A stretch of 64,000 bases of DNA from Stenotrophomonas indicatrix (GTDB lineage Bacteria; Pseudomonadota; Gammaproteobacteria; Xanthomonadales; Xanthomonadaceae), in NCBI RefSeq assembly GCF_002750975.1, contig NZ_PEJS01000001.1, forward strand, positions 62,001-126,000, given 5' to 3'. Both the position numbers and the translations under genes were made by a program. Below are positions 24,256-32,676 of this stretch, piece by piece. Position 1 is the first letter of the stretch; every line of letters starts with the position of its first letter. Below the pieces are notes generated by a model. It had not been told where the DNA came from. It made no database searches and saw nothing but the letters and a program-made list of their open reading frames with translations.

Positions 24256-25353
24256 ATGGATAAGCCGCGCTATACCGTAGAGATCGTCATCGCCGCACCT
24301 GGCACGCCTCTGATGGACCCGAAGACCGGTCGACAAGAGGTCCTTGACGGTGTTCCGCAGACATCCTCTCCAGGTCATATGTTTTATGTCCTGCATGCAT
24401 CAGGCGAGCCCGCGAAGAGTTTCGGGTTCGCGCCCAAGGTACACGGAAGCATCAACGGGCCCGGTGACATCATGCCGGATGACGCAGATGTCTATAAGGA
24501 CCCACGCTACACCCGCACCCTCGAGATAAGCGAAGAGCAATACAAGAAGCTTGAGGCCTTCGGCTCGGACCCGGAGAAATTCGGCTTCAGCAAGCACTAC
24601 GAGGACGTGCGCCACAACTGCGTGGACTTCACCTGGGAAGCGCTGAACCACGCTGGCATCGAGCGAAAGAGAAGCATCGACGTGAATGCTTTTGGAGGTC
24701 CCGCAGGGCAGCTCTTCCCGGATGTCCGCATTCCCCTGGACAGCAAGGGCGCGGGCAAGGACGGTTTTCGCCCGCTGCGCAACATCCACGGCGTGGACAG
24801 CATCGAGCCGCCGTTCCCGAACAGCGATCTCAATCGTACGAAGACCAACCCGATGCCCGAGCGCACGTGGAAGCATCGCTTGCTGAGCGAGAACGACGAC
24901 ATCGGTGAGCGCAGCGGTGAGCGGTTGGCCAACGACGCACGTGTGCCGGGTGACACATTGCATCCGCTGGACCAGCGGGTGCGTGCGGCGCTGGGGGACG
25001 CGGCCGAGCGCCAAGGGTTGCCGCCGGGACAGCAGCCCGAGCTGTTGGCGGGCCACCTGACGCGATTGGCGGTGCAGGGTGGCTACACCGAACGCGATAC
25101 CTTGCAGGTAGCCTTCAGCAGTGGCGGTGCGGTGGATTCGCCGGGCTATGTCTTCCTGCAGCGCACGGGCGACACCGCCTCACCGGACCCTGCAGCGAAC
25201 CGCCAGCGTCTTTCGCTGGCCGATGCCCAGCAGGGCACGGTGGAAGAGGTGTACCAGCAAGCCAGCGTGCAGCATCAGGGCCGCGAGGCCAGCCGCGTCG
25301 CGCAGGAAGATCAGCTGCAGCAGACGCAGCACGCTCAGCCCCGAATGGGCTGA
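24256..25353 (+). CDS. XVIPCD-type T4SS effector, His...Cys hydrolase-like (longest paralogue)
   Basis: The 365-residue protein has VIAAPGTP, GHMFY (His41), YTRTLEISEEQYKK and NCVDFTWEALNHAG (Cys122). The segment between Cys122 and the DSIEPPFPNSDLN linker is about 40 residues longer than in the paralogues. The C-terminal region (about 230-340) is a strongly diverged XVIPCD (LHPLDQRVRAAL, LQVAFSSGG, YVFLQRTGD) with a Gln-rich tail ending QPRMG. ATG 24256 follows AAGGAG at 24243. It converges on the stand-alone XVIPCD gene, from which it is separated by a perfect hairpin. Confidence 0.75.
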   Translation: MDKPRYTVEIVIAAPGTPLMDPKTGRQEVLDGVPQTSSPGHMFYVLHASGEPAKSFGFAPKVHGSINGPGDIMPDDADVYKDPRYTRTLEISEEQYKKLEAFGSDPEKFGFSKHYEDVRHNCVDFTWEALNHAGIERKRSIDVNAFGGPAGQLFPDVRIPLDSKGAGKDGFRPLRNIHGVDSIEPPFPNSDLNRTKTNPMPERTWKHRLLSENDDIGERSGERLANDARVPGDTLHPLDQRVRAALGDAAERQGLPPGQQPELLAGHLTRLAVQGGYTERDTLQVAFSSGGAVDSPGYVFLQRTGDTASPDPAANRQRLSLADAQQGTVEEVYQQASVQHQGREASRVAQEDQLQQTQHAQPRMG

Positions 25354-25368
25354 TACCGGCCCATGCGA

Positions 25369-25393
25369 CAGGCGTCGACAGCATCGACGCCTG
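25369..25393. terminator. Hairpin between convergent effector-locus genes
   Basis: CAGGCGTCGA and TCGACGCCTG form a perfect 10-bp stem with a 5-nt loop between the convergent genes ending at 25353 and 25401. It is placed to stop transcription both ways, although it has no T-run. Confidence 0.5.
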
Positions 25394-25400
25394 ACGGCAT

Positions 25401-25799
25401 TCACCCCATGCGATGCGCAGGGTTCTGCTGCTGATCCTGCGCCTGTGCATCCAGCGTCTGCTGCTCGGCCTGCACCGGCTGCTGTCCGCCCAGCCCCAGC
25501 TTCTGCAGTGACTGCTCGGCCGGCGTCTGCGCGGCCACGGCGGTCGGCAGCATCGCCCGCAGGTGCGCCGGATTGGCCGGGTCGCCCTGCACCACGAAGA
25601 TGTTGTGCCCGGCCGGGAGGTTGGCCGTGGCGTTGCTCACCACCACGTGGTCGGCGCGTTCCAGACCCTGTTCGCGGGCTTTGACGGCCAGGCTGGCGGC
25701 CACGTTCTCGCTGGTGGCGTCGAACGCACGGCCGTGCTTCTCGTCCAGTGCGGCTACGTTCTGGCGGATCTGCTGGTGCAGGGAATCATCAGGGGTCAT
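25401..25799 (-). CDS. Stand-alone XVIPCD protein
   Basis: The 132-residue product is almost entirely an XVIPCD: LHQQIRQNVAALDEKHGRAF, LERADHVVVS and NIFVVQGDP, then a Gln-rich tail ending AHRMG. No toxin domain precedes it. The start at 25799 has GGAG seven bases upstream; the alternative ATG at 25811 lacks a site. It could be a remnant of a decayed effector, a spare delivery tag for recombination, a carrier for a protein supplied in trans, or a competitor for the secretion coupling protein. No lipoprotein adjoins it. Confidence 0.75.
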   Translation of the reverse strand: MTPDDSLHQQIRQNVAALDEKHGRAFDATSENVAASLAVKAREQGLERADHVVVSNATANLPAGHNIFVVQGDPANPAHLRAMLPTAVAAQTPAEQSLQKLGLGGQQPVQAEQQTLDAQAQDQQQNPAHRMG

Positions 25800-25943
25800 T
25801 GGAGGCTCCATGTGGCCGCTACCGTGTGGCCGGATGTGGCCAGTGTAAAACGGTCGCGGGCTGCGCCGGTAACCGCTTTGTTGCTAGCCTGTGGCCCGGG
25901 GCGCAGGGGATGGCGCCCGGCTGCAATGGGATGGAGGGAGAAG

Positions 25944-26492
25944 GTGGTGCACGGGGAGACAAACCGGATACGGGGGCAGGCGGCTGCGCGGTTGCTGCTG
26001 GGCATGGGGCTGTGGGCCTGCGCAGGTATTGCGGTGGCTGACACGCCCGTGGCGGCGGACGATCCCGCTTGCCCTTCGCAGGACTTCACCCGTTTCCTGC
26101 AACGCTTCGCCGACCCGGCCGATGACCGGGTGCGCCTGCGTTACACCTCCGACCCACTGGAGTACGAGGTGCCGATGCACACCGTGCGCGATGACCACGA
26201 GGGGCTGGCGCCCACGCACGTCGTGCTGGAGCAGGGTGCCGCGCGGTTGAAACGTTTCAGCTACCGCTACCTGGCCGCGTTCAATCTGTTCGTGCCCTCG
26301 CCGGTCAGCCGCGATCCGGCCGCGCTGGAGCACATGCGCGCCGGCACCTACAACGCGCCCACACGCATCGAAGCGATCGATGGCAACGGGCAGCGCGTGA
26401 CCTTCGGCAGCGACGCCGAGCGCGATACCTACACCTTCGCGCGCCGCTACGGCTGTTGGATGCTGACGCGCGCCAGCAACCTGCGCGACTGA
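25944..26492 (+). CDS. Exported protein of unknown function
   Basis: The product is about 182 residues. It has a basic start, a hydrophobic segment (LLLGMGLWACAGIAVA) with predicted cleavage near ADT, and a soluble domain of about 150 residues with several aromatic and Arg-rich strands, ending YGCWMLTRASNLRD. I do not recognise the family. The GTG at 25944 (or the next codon) follows GGAGGGAG at 25933; an ATG at 25926 would add six residues. It diverges from the stand-alone XVIPCD gene but has core-like composition. Confidence 0.6.
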   Translation: MVHGETNRIRGQAAARLLLGMGLWACAGIAVADTPVAADDPACPSQDFTRFLQRFADPADDRVRLRYTSDPLEYEVPMHTVRDDHEGLAPTHVVLEQGAARLKRFSYRYLAAFNLFVPSPVSRDPAALEHMRAGTYNAPTRIEAIDGNGQRVTFGSDAERDTYTFARRYGCWMLTRASNLRD

Positions 26493-26514
26493 GCGGGCGC
26501 TGCGGTGGTGATAT

Positions 26515-27000
26515 TTATTTGTCTGCCGGGTGGTGGTCGTAACTGATCACCCGCTCGGCCTGCCATTGACCGTTCACGCGGCGCCAGACCTGGATGAAAC
26601 GGGCCTGGCCGGTCCAGCGTTCAACGCCATCGGCGCCGCGCTCATGGAAGCGGTGATCGCCCATTTCCAGGGCGCGATCGTCCTGCAGCGGGAAGACCTG
26701 CAGTGAGCTCTCCACCAGCTCGCGCCGCAGGTGCCAGCCTCCTTTGCGCGCGTTGTCGCACAGGGTGGCCACGCTGCGGCGGAAGTCCTCGCGGCTGTTG
26801 GCGGACTTGCCGTCCTTGTCATGGAAGAACTCCATGTCTTCGGTGGTCATCGCGGCGGCCCTGTCGGCATCGCAGGCATCGAAGGCCACGGCGAACAGCT
26901 GCGTGTCGGCCGTGCGGATCTGCTCGCGCAGGGTGTCGCTGGCGGGGGAGGTGTCGGCGACGGCGACGGCGGCGGCGAGCAGGGGCAGGGCGAGCAGCAT
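26515..27000 (-). CDS. Exported NTF2-like (SnoaL/DUF4440-type) protein
   Basis: The 161-residue protein has a cleavable signal peptide (to about AVADTSPA) followed by a cone-shaped NTF2-like domain: an N-terminal helix (LREQIRTADTQLFAVAF), MTTEDMEFFHDKDG, then FRRSV and the final sheet WRRVNGQWQAERVISYD. This pattern is common to DUF4440 proteins, which bind small ligands or serve as scaffolds. The predicted location is periplasmic. No catalytic residues can be assigned. It converges with the gene ending at 26492. Confidence 0.75.
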   Translation of the reverse strand: MLLALPLLAAAVAVADTSPASDTLREQIRTADTQLFAVAFDACDADRAAAMTTEDMEFFHDKDGKSANSREDFRRSVATLCDNARKGGWHLRRELVESSLQVFPLQDDRALEMGDHRFHERGADGVERWTGQARFIQVWRRVNGQWQAERVISYDHHPADK

Positions 27001-27229
27001 GGCGTGGCTCCATTGAGGACCGGCGCAGACTGGCATGGACGATGGCGCACGGTAACCGGGGCGTGACGAAACCGGCGCAGGGCCCGACCAAGGCCGTGCT
27101 GGCGGGTGCGAACCGATGTGCCGGCTGACCGGTGCCCGTGTACGCGATGTCATGGCCTGAGCCGGATCCGTCACGGGCGGCTCCGGTGCGATTGCCTAGG
27201 CTGGGCTCCTCTTTCCCCCGGGAGTTCCC

Positions 27230-28042
27230 ATGGCTACCTCCTCCGTCCGACTGCACATTGAAGACACCGGCGGCACCGGCCGCCCGGTCATCCTGATCCA
27301 TGGCTGGCCGCTGTCTGCCGAATCCTGGAAGGCGCAGGTGCCGCTGCTGCGTGATGCCGGTTACCGCGTGATCAGTTACGACCGTCGCGGCTTTGGCCGC
27401 TCGGACAAGCCAGCCGATGGCTACGAGTACGACACCCTGGCCGCTGACCTGGCCGGCCTGATCGACGAACGCGACCTGCGCGATGTCACCCTGGTCGGCT
27501 TCTCGATGGGCGGTGGCGAAGTGGCGCGCTACATCGCCAACCATGGTGAAGATCGCCTGCACAGCGTGGTGTTCGCTGCGGCCGTGCCGCCGTACCTGTT
27601 GAAGGGCGCGGACAATCCCGAAGGGCCGCTGACCCAGGAAAAGGCGGATGAGATGCGCCAGGGGCTGGAGAAGGACCGGGAGTCGTTCTTCGACGGCTTT
27701 ACCCGCGATTTCTTCAGTGCCGACGGCAAGCTGATGGTCACCGAGGACGAGCGCCAGGCCGCCATCGCGCTTGCCCATCAATCTGACCAGACCGCTGCGC
27801 TGGGGTGCATGAAGGCGTTCGCCACCACCGATTTCCGTGCGGACCTGAAGAAGGTGACCGTACCGACGCTGGTGCTGCACGGTGACAGCGATGCGACGGT
27901 GCCGTTCGAAGGTTCGGGCAAGCGCACGCACGCGGCCATCGCCGGCAGCGAGGTGGTGGTGCTGAAGAATGCACCGCATGGCTGCAATACCAGCCACGCA
28001 GATGACTTCAATCTGGCGTTGCTGGAATTCCTGAAGAAGTAA
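27230..28042 (+). CDS. Alpha/beta hydrolase (non-haem chloroperoxidase/esterase type)
   Basis: The 270-residue cytosolic protein has the oxyanion HGWPLS (about 24-29), the nucleophile elbow GFSMGG (Ser92), an LHGDSDATVP acid region and a catalytic APHG histidine (about 250). The overall pattern, with YDRRGFGRSDKP after the second strand, is that of cofactor-free haloperoxidases and arylesterases; the true substrate cannot be told from sequence. ATG 27230 follows a GGGAG site. It is complete and of normal length. Confidence 0.9.
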   Translation: MATSSVRLHIEDTGGTGRPVILIHGWPLSAESWKAQVPLLRDAGYRVISYDRRGFGRSDKPADGYEYDTLAADLAGLIDERDLRDVTLVGFSMGGGEVARYIANHGEDRLHSVVFAAAVPPYLLKGADNPEGPLTQEKADEMRQGLEKDRESFFDGFTRDFFSADGKLMVTEDERQAAIALAHQSDQTAALGCMKAFATTDFRADLKKVTVPTLVLHGDSDATVPFEGSGKRTHAAIAGSEVVVLKNAPHGCNTSHADDFNLALLEFLKK

Positions 28043-28066
28043 CACCTACTACGGCATCATCCGCAC

Positions 28067-28237
28067 ATGCCCACTGCCCGCACGCCGCCCTGGAAGAGGC
28101 CCAACCCGAAGGGCCAGAAGACGCAGCCGCTGACGGAAGCGCAGAAGGCGGCGGCGCGGCAGCGGGCAGAGGAGAACGGGCGCCGTTACCCGAACCTGGT
28201 GGACAACATGTGGGCGGCGAAACTGCCGCGCGGTTGA
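28067..28237 (+). CDS. Small basic protein (56 aa)
   Basis: A short gene 24 bp after the hydrolase encodes a 56-residue, Lys/Arg/Pro-rich protein that opens MPTARTPPWKRPNPKGQKT and ends YPNLVDNMWAAKLPRG. The coding bias is clear (GC-rich third positions) and the same PNLVDNM-ending small protein is, from memory, common in xanthomonads. It has no signal peptide. Function is unknown. Confidence 0.6.
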   Translation: MPTARTPPWKRPNPKGQKTQPLTEAQKAAARQRAEENGRRYPNLVDNMWAAKLPRG

Positions 28238-28241
28238 AGCC

Positions 28242-28931
28242 TTACTGGCTGTTGCGCCCCGGCCACGGCTGCCAACCCCATTCCCGCCATGGCGCGACGG
28301 TGCGCGGCTGTATCGTCAGCGTAACGTTGGACGATGCGCTGCACTGGTGCAGGGCATCGCGCAGCAGGGCCGCGTCCACCGGCTGCGCCGTGGCCACCTG
28401 CAGCAGCGTGCCCCGGTGCCGCACCTGCACTGGCAGTACCCCGTGCACCTCGACCGGATTGCCGGTGCGGGCTCTGCGGTAGCGCATGGTGATGGGGCGG
28501 ACAGTGCGGTGCAGCACAGGTGCGCAGGCGTCCAGCAGGTGCAACTGCTGCTGCATGGGCGCGCGGACCTCGATGACGGTGGAGGGATATCCCAAGGTGC
28601 TCTCGACCAGCACCTGGAAGCGGGGGCCATCGGGCATCAGGTAGACGGTCAGGCCCACCGTGCCGATGAACGCCATTGCCGCGAGCAGGACCCAGCTGCG
28701 CGGTACCTTGGGTGGCACGGTGAAGCTCTGCAGATGCGGTCTGCGCCGACGTAGGCGGCGATAGCGTCGCTGTGCGGCGGGTCTGGGCAGCAGGCTGTCA
28801 TCCGGCAGTGCAATCACGCGCGGCGGAAGGCGGGCCAGCCGCGCATTGATCACGCGTGCGCCAAGCATCGCAACCAACCCGCCAAGCAGAACCGGCAGCA
28901 GGGTACGCACGAGCAGATACAGCCCTACCAT
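28242..28931 (-). CDS. Membrane protein of unknown function
   Basis: The 229-residue product has an N-terminal transmembrane helix (LYLLVRTLLPVLLGGLVAML), an Arg-rich cytoplasmic stretch (RRYRRLRRRR), a second helix (VLLAAMAFIGTVGLTVYLM) and a C-terminal domain of about 125 residues, probably periplasmic. No family is recognised. The start at 28931 has an AGGAG eight bases upstream; an in-frame ATG at 28958 lacks one. It is convergent with the small gene ending at 28237, and its upstream region is shared with the divergent membrane-protein gene at 29051. Confidence 0.6.
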   Translation of the reverse strand: MVGLYLLVRTLLPVLLGGLVAMLGARVINARLARLPPRVIALPDDSLLPRPAAQRRYRRLRRRRPHLQSFTVPPKVPRSWVLLAAMAFIGTVGLTVYLMPDGPRFQVLVESTLGYPSTVIEVRAPMQQQLHLLDACAPVLHRTVRPITMRYRRARTGNPVEVHGVLPVQVRHRGTLLQVATAQPVDAALLRDALHQCSASSNVTLTIQPRTVAPWREWGWQPWPGRNSQ

Positions 28932-29050
28932 CGCCAGCTCTCCTGAAGGAGTGGACATGATCGCGCATCCTCCAGGGTCGTGTCGCATCTGCCAGCCGAC
29001 AGCGGCCGTTGGCTTGGCTAGCATGCGCGTCACTCGCTGGGACTACGTCG

Positions 29051-29695
29051 ATGACCGCCTTCACTGCCCGCCTCGGACGCTTCTTTGGCGCCGGCCTGAT
29101 GTTGTTGCTGCTGCAGGTGCTGGCGCTGCTGTCGGTGGGCTTGGCCGCAGGCCATTTCCACCAGCGCGTGGCCCTGCTGCTGGAGCCCCTGTCTTTGGCC
29201 TGCGGCGGTGCCGATCCTGCTGCCCGGATGCTGGTTGCCGAGCAGCTGTTGGCACGTGCCGGCGCGCTGGACGACTGGCAGCCGCTGTGCTGGCTGCCGA
29301 TGGCAACGCTGGTGCTGGCCCTGCTGGGTACGCTGCTGGTCTGCGTGCACTGGCTGCGCCATGTAGATGCACCGCTGCGCCGCAGCGCTTGGGGCCTGCT
29401 TGCCCTGCATGCGGCGGCGCTGCTGCTGGCGAGCGTGATGCTGCGACTGTATGAGCATGTGTGGGCAGGCATCACCACTGCGCTGCCTGCAGCATGCATG
29501 ACAGACCTGACACCAGACGGACATGCGCTCCCGTCCTCGACGCGGCGATGGCTGTTGCAGATCTTCGCCAGGGGCGACCTGATGCCGCCGCACGCACCTG
29601 ATGCGCTGGCCATCATCCTGTGCGGACTGCTGATGGCAGCGATGGTGGTCGGCCTGTGGCTGTGGCGCACTACCTCTCAGCTGAGCCGGTTCTGA
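29051..29695 (+). CDS. Multi-pass membrane protein of unknown function
   Basis: The 214-residue protein has about four transmembrane helices (about 12-35, 82-101, 112-130 and 188-205) separated by polar loops, the longest (about 135-185) carrying LPAACMTDLTP. I do not recognise a family. It diverges from the membrane protein at 28931, and the two may be functionally linked. The next gene, kptA, starts 50 bp downstream on the same strand. Confidence 0.6.
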   Translation: MTAFTARLGRFFGAGLMLLLLQVLALLSVGLAAGHFHQRVALLLEPLSLACGGADPAARMLVAEQLLARAGALDDWQPLCWLPMATLVLALLGTLLVCVHWLRHVDAPLRRSAWGLLALHAAALLLASVMLRLYEHVWAGITTALPAACMTDLTPDGHALPSSTRRWLLQIFARGDLMPPHAPDALAIILCGLLMAAMVVGLWLWRTTSQLSRF

Positions 29696-29745
29696 AGCTG
29701 GCGCGGGCCGCTTACTGGCACCAACTGGCGCTTTTGCGGCACGCT

Positions 29746-30297
29746 ATGCAGATGAATACGGAAACTTCATCCAAGCAGACCAGCAAGTTCCTCAGCCTGG
29801 TGCTGCGCCATGAACCCGGGAAAATCGGGTTGATCCTGGACGGCCAGGGCTGGGCCAACGTCGACGAACTGCTGCAGAAGCTGGCTGCACACGGGCACGC
29901 GCTCGACCGTGGCGGACTGCAGCACATCGTGGCGAGCTGCAACAAGCAACGCTTTGCACTGAGCGATGATGGCCAGCGTATCCGCGCAAACCAGGGGCAT
30001 TCGGTCGCGGTCGATCTTGGACTGCTGCCGGTGGCGCCGCCGCAGTGGCTGTACCACGGCACGGTGTCGCGCTTCGTCGGCTCGATCCGCGAGCAGGGCC
30101 TGCGTGCGGGCGAGCGCCATCACGTGCATCTGTCACTGGACCGGGAGACGGCCCGCCAGGTCGGCGCTCGCCGCGGTGCGCCGGTGATCCTCAGCGTGCA
30201 CGCAGGGCGCATGCATGCCGATGGGCACGTGTTCCACCGCTCGGCCAATGGTGTCTGGTTGACCGACCACGTGCCGCCGCAGTACATCGCCGACTGA
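29746..30297 (+). CDS. kptA: RNA 2'-phosphotransferase (Tpt1/KptA family)
   Basis: The 183-residue protein has the full KptA signature: SKFLSLVLRHEP (Arg21-His22), a wHTH-like N-terminal half, RIRANQGHS (78-86), LYHGT (102-106), VHLSLD and a final TDHVPPQYI. The enzyme transfers an internal 2'-phosphate from RNA to NAD+, giving ADP-ribose cyclic phosphate. In bacteria, where no tRNA-splicing phosphate exists, its role is unsettled and may concern RNA repair or 2'-phosphate damage. Start ATG 29746; a second at 29752 is possible. All catalytic positions appear intact. Confidence 0.92.
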   Translation: MQMNTETSSKQTSKFLSLVLRHEPGKIGLILDGQGWANVDELLQKLAAHGHALDRGGLQHIVASCNKQRFALSDDGQRIRANQGHSVAVDLGLLPVAPPQWLYHGTVSRFVGSIREQGLRAGERHHVHLSLDRETARQVGARRGAPVILSVHAGRMHADGHVFHRSANGVWLTDHVPPQYIAD

Positions 30298-30385
30298 CCC
30301 GCTCTGGCGCTGCGGCCGGGTCCACACTCGGCGGCAAGGCCCAATCGCGTTACAGTCGCTGCATCCTCGTCCCTTGGATGTACCG

Positions 30386-31354
30386 ATGCGTCTGCTCCTG
30401 CGTGCGTTGCCGTTGCTGTTGTTGTCATTGACTGTCCACGCTGCCGAAGTCGATCGGCGCATCGCGGTGACCATTGACGATCTGCCGTGGGCGCGCCTGG
30501 ATGAGATCGTGCCGGCCGATCTGCAGGCGCGCCATGCCGCACTGATGGCGCAGCTGCGCCAGGCCGATGTGCCAGTGGTGGGCTTCGTCAACGAAAACAA
30601 GCTGGAAGTGGATGGCCAGGTGCAGCCGGCGCGCGTGCAGATGCTGCGCGACTGGCTGGATGCCGGCTACGAACTCGGCAACCACACCTGGTCGCACATG
30701 GACCTCAACGCCAAAGGCGTAGCGGCATTCCAGCAGGACTTCCTGCGCGGCGAGCAGGTGCTGCGGCCGCTGCTGGCCGAGCGTGGGCAGACGCCGCAAT
30801 GGATGCGCCACCCTTACCTGCGTGCGGGCCGTACGCAGGAAGACCGCGTGGCGATGGACGTGTTCTTCAAGCAGCACGGCTACCGCGTTGCGCCGGTGAC
30901 GGTCGACAACGGTGAGTGGGTGTGGGCCTTCGCCTATGCCAACGTGATGAACGAGCAGCCCGATTCACCGCAGCGCGAGGCGACGCTGGCGGGCCTGCGC
31001 AAGGGCTATGTGCCGTACATGCTGAACAAGGTGGATTACTACGAGCAGCAGTCACAGGCGCTGCTGGGGTATGCGGTGCCGCAGGTGTGGCTGATGCATG
31101 CCAACGAGCTCAACGCGGCGACGTTCGCCGAGCTGGTGGCAGCCACCAAGCGCCGTGGCTATCGCTTCGTGTCGCTGGAAGAAGCCGTGCGCGACCCCGC
31201 CTACGCGCGCGGCGCCGAGGGCTACAGTGGTCGCTATGGGCCGAGCTGGCTGCACCGCTGGGCGATGGCCGAAAACAAGCCCAAGGCGTTCTACGCCGGC
31301 GAGCCGGAAGTGCCGAAGTGGGTGATGAAGCTGGCCAAGGTGGAAGGCGAGTGA
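30386..31354 (+). CDS. Exported polysaccharide deacetylase (NodB-type)
   Basis: The 322-residue protein has a signal peptide (cleavage after HAA) and a NodB deacetylase fold: TIDD (Asp31-Asp32) as the base/metal motif and NHTWSH (His100, His104) as zinc ligands, then RHPYLRAG as motif 3 and a C-terminal WLMHANELN region carrying the His of the last motif. It would remove N-acetyl groups from an envelope polysaccharide or peptidoglycan in the periplasm. The particular substrate is not evident from neighbours. ATG 30386 is preferred over an upstream ATG at 30374 because it begins the signal peptide. Confidence 0.88.
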   Translation: MRLLLRALPLLLLSLTVHAAEVDRRIAVTIDDLPWARLDEIVPADLQARHAALMAQLRQADVPVVGFVNENKLEVDGQVQPARVQMLRDWLDAGYELGNHTWSHMDLNAKGVAAFQQDFLRGEQVLRPLLAERGQTPQWMRHPYLRAGRTQEDRVAMDVFFKQHGYRVAPVTVDNGEWVWAFAYANVMNEQPDSPQREATLAGLRKGYVPYMLNKVDYYEQQSQALLGYAVPQVWLMHANELNAATFAELVAATKRRGYRFVSLEEAVRDPAYARGAEGYSGRYGPSWLHRWAMAENKPKAFYAGEPEVPKWVMKLAKVEGE

Positions 31355-31357
31355 GCC

Positions 31358-32233
31358 TCAGCGCTTGACGGCCAGTACGCCATCGAGCGCCAGCTCCGCC
31401 TTGAAGCCGGCCTTTTCCAGGCGCTTGGCCACTTCGCGTGGCACGTCGCGGCCGCTGGTCAGCTTGTTCGGCGCGCCGGTGTAGTGGAACAGGCGGCCGC
31501 CCTTGCGGATGACGCGGGCGAGATGGTCGTAGAACACCTGCGAGTACAGTTCGCCGGCAATGCCGAAGCGCGGCGGGTCGTGCAGGATCGCATCGACGCT
31601 GTTGCTGGCGACCTGTTCGATCTGCTGCGAGACGTCGCCGTGGCTGAAGTGCAGGCGGCCGCCCGCGGCGGCTGAGTCAGGATCGGGCGACCACGGATTG
31701 AGCGTGCGCAGCCACATCACGTCGGCGTTCTTTTCGAACGAGCGGATCTGGCCGACGCCGGCCTCCAGTGCGCAGGCGGCGAAGTAGCCGAGCCCACCGC
31801 AGGTATCGAGGAGGCTTTTGCCCGCCGGGGCGACCAGCTCGACCTTGCGGCGCGCGTCCTCGAACGGCGACAGCTTGGAGGTCGGCAGCATCTTGATGCC
31901 GTCGATCTCGAAGGTCGGTGCGCCCCACTCGGTCGGCACCAGCTTGATCAGCGAGCCGCTGAAGCGGGAGATGGAGCAGAACTCCTCGCCATCCCAGTAG
32001 TACAGCGTGCGGTCCTTCAGCTTGCCCGGCCACGGATAGTGCTGGCCGCGGAAGGTGAAACCCTCGGCATCCAGCTGTACCGCCGCTTCGCTGCGGCCCA
32101 GATCGAGCGAGCCCGACCACTCGGTGGCGCCCTTGTCATGGGCACGGCGCAGGGTGTCAGCGCTGTCGCGGGTCAGCAGGGGGCCGGAGTAGTGGGGCAC
32201 GGCGGGTAGGGTAGGTGGCTCGGGGGAGGGCAT
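31358..32233 (-). CDS. Class I SAM-dependent methyltransferase
   Basis: The 291-residue cytosolic protein has a substrate-recognition N-terminal half (with FTFRGQHYPWPG) and a Rossmann methyltransferase half: motif I LLDTCGGLGYFA (about 139-150), motif II acid in SFEKN, and a DAILHDPPRFG motif IV-like block, followed by LFHYTGAPN. DPPR/DPPY-type motifs are common in enzymes that modify nitrogen atoms or RNA bases, but the substrate is not known. It ends 4 bp after the stop of the convergent deacetylase gene (31354), so transcription from the two strands meets here. Confidence 0.8.
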   Translation of the reverse strand: MPSPEPPTLPAVPHYSGPLLTRDSADTLRRAHDKGATEWSGSLDLGRSEAAVQLDAEGFTFRGQHYPWPGKLKDRTLYYWDGEEFCSISRFSGSLIKLVPTEWGAPTFEIDGIKMLPTSKLSPFEDARRKVELVAPAGKSLLDTCGGLGYFAACALEAGVGQIRSFEKNADVMWLRTLNPWSPDPDSAAAGGRLHFSHGDVSQQIEQVASNSVDAILHDPPRFGIAGELYSQVFYDHLARVIRKGGRLFHYTGAPNKLTSGRDVPREVAKRLEKAGFKAELALDGVLAVKR

Positions 32234-32277
32234 GGTACCGCAGGCGCCGTGCAGCCGAGCCGGACATGGGCGCGGCG

Positions 32278-32601
32278 CTACCGCAGGTCGGTGCAGCTGA
32301 ATCCGTGGATGGTTCCCTCTCCTGAGATCATGTTGATGCCTCGCGAGGGGCGCATTCCCCGCAACGCGCACGAACGGCGATGGACATCCTGGGTGGCGGC
32401 TGGTTGCCGGTCGAAGTCGTAGCGCATGCTGCCGTCTTCCTGCAGCAGCCAGTGCACGGTTACGCGTTCGGCGCGTTGCCCTTCGATCTCCCAGTCGAAG
32501 GTACGCATCACCACGATCTCGCCATCAGCGGTCTCACGCAACTCGTCGTAAGCACCCTGGGTCTTTGCAACGATTGCGGCCAGCAGGAGAAGAACGGTCA
32601 T
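32278..32601 (-). CDS. Small exported protein of unknown function
   Basis: The 107-residue product has a short N-terminal hydrophobic signal (MTVLLLLAAIVAKTQG) and a polar domain with RTFDWEIEGQ and VHWLLQEDGSMRYDF strands and two Cys residues. I do not recognise the family. Transcribed towards the methyltransferase gene, 44 bp away. Confidence 0.5.
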   Translation of the reverse strand: MTVLLLLAAIVAKTQGAYDELRETADGEIVVMRTFDWEIEGQRAERVTVHWLLQEDGSMRYDFDRQPAATQDVHRRSCALRGMRPSRGINMISGEGTIHGFSCTDLR

Positions 32602-32676
32602 CGGAATTCCTCCTCGAAACCGGCAGCGTGTGCCAGCGGCATCGCTGAGGCCATGGGAAGAATTGCAATGTGGCCG

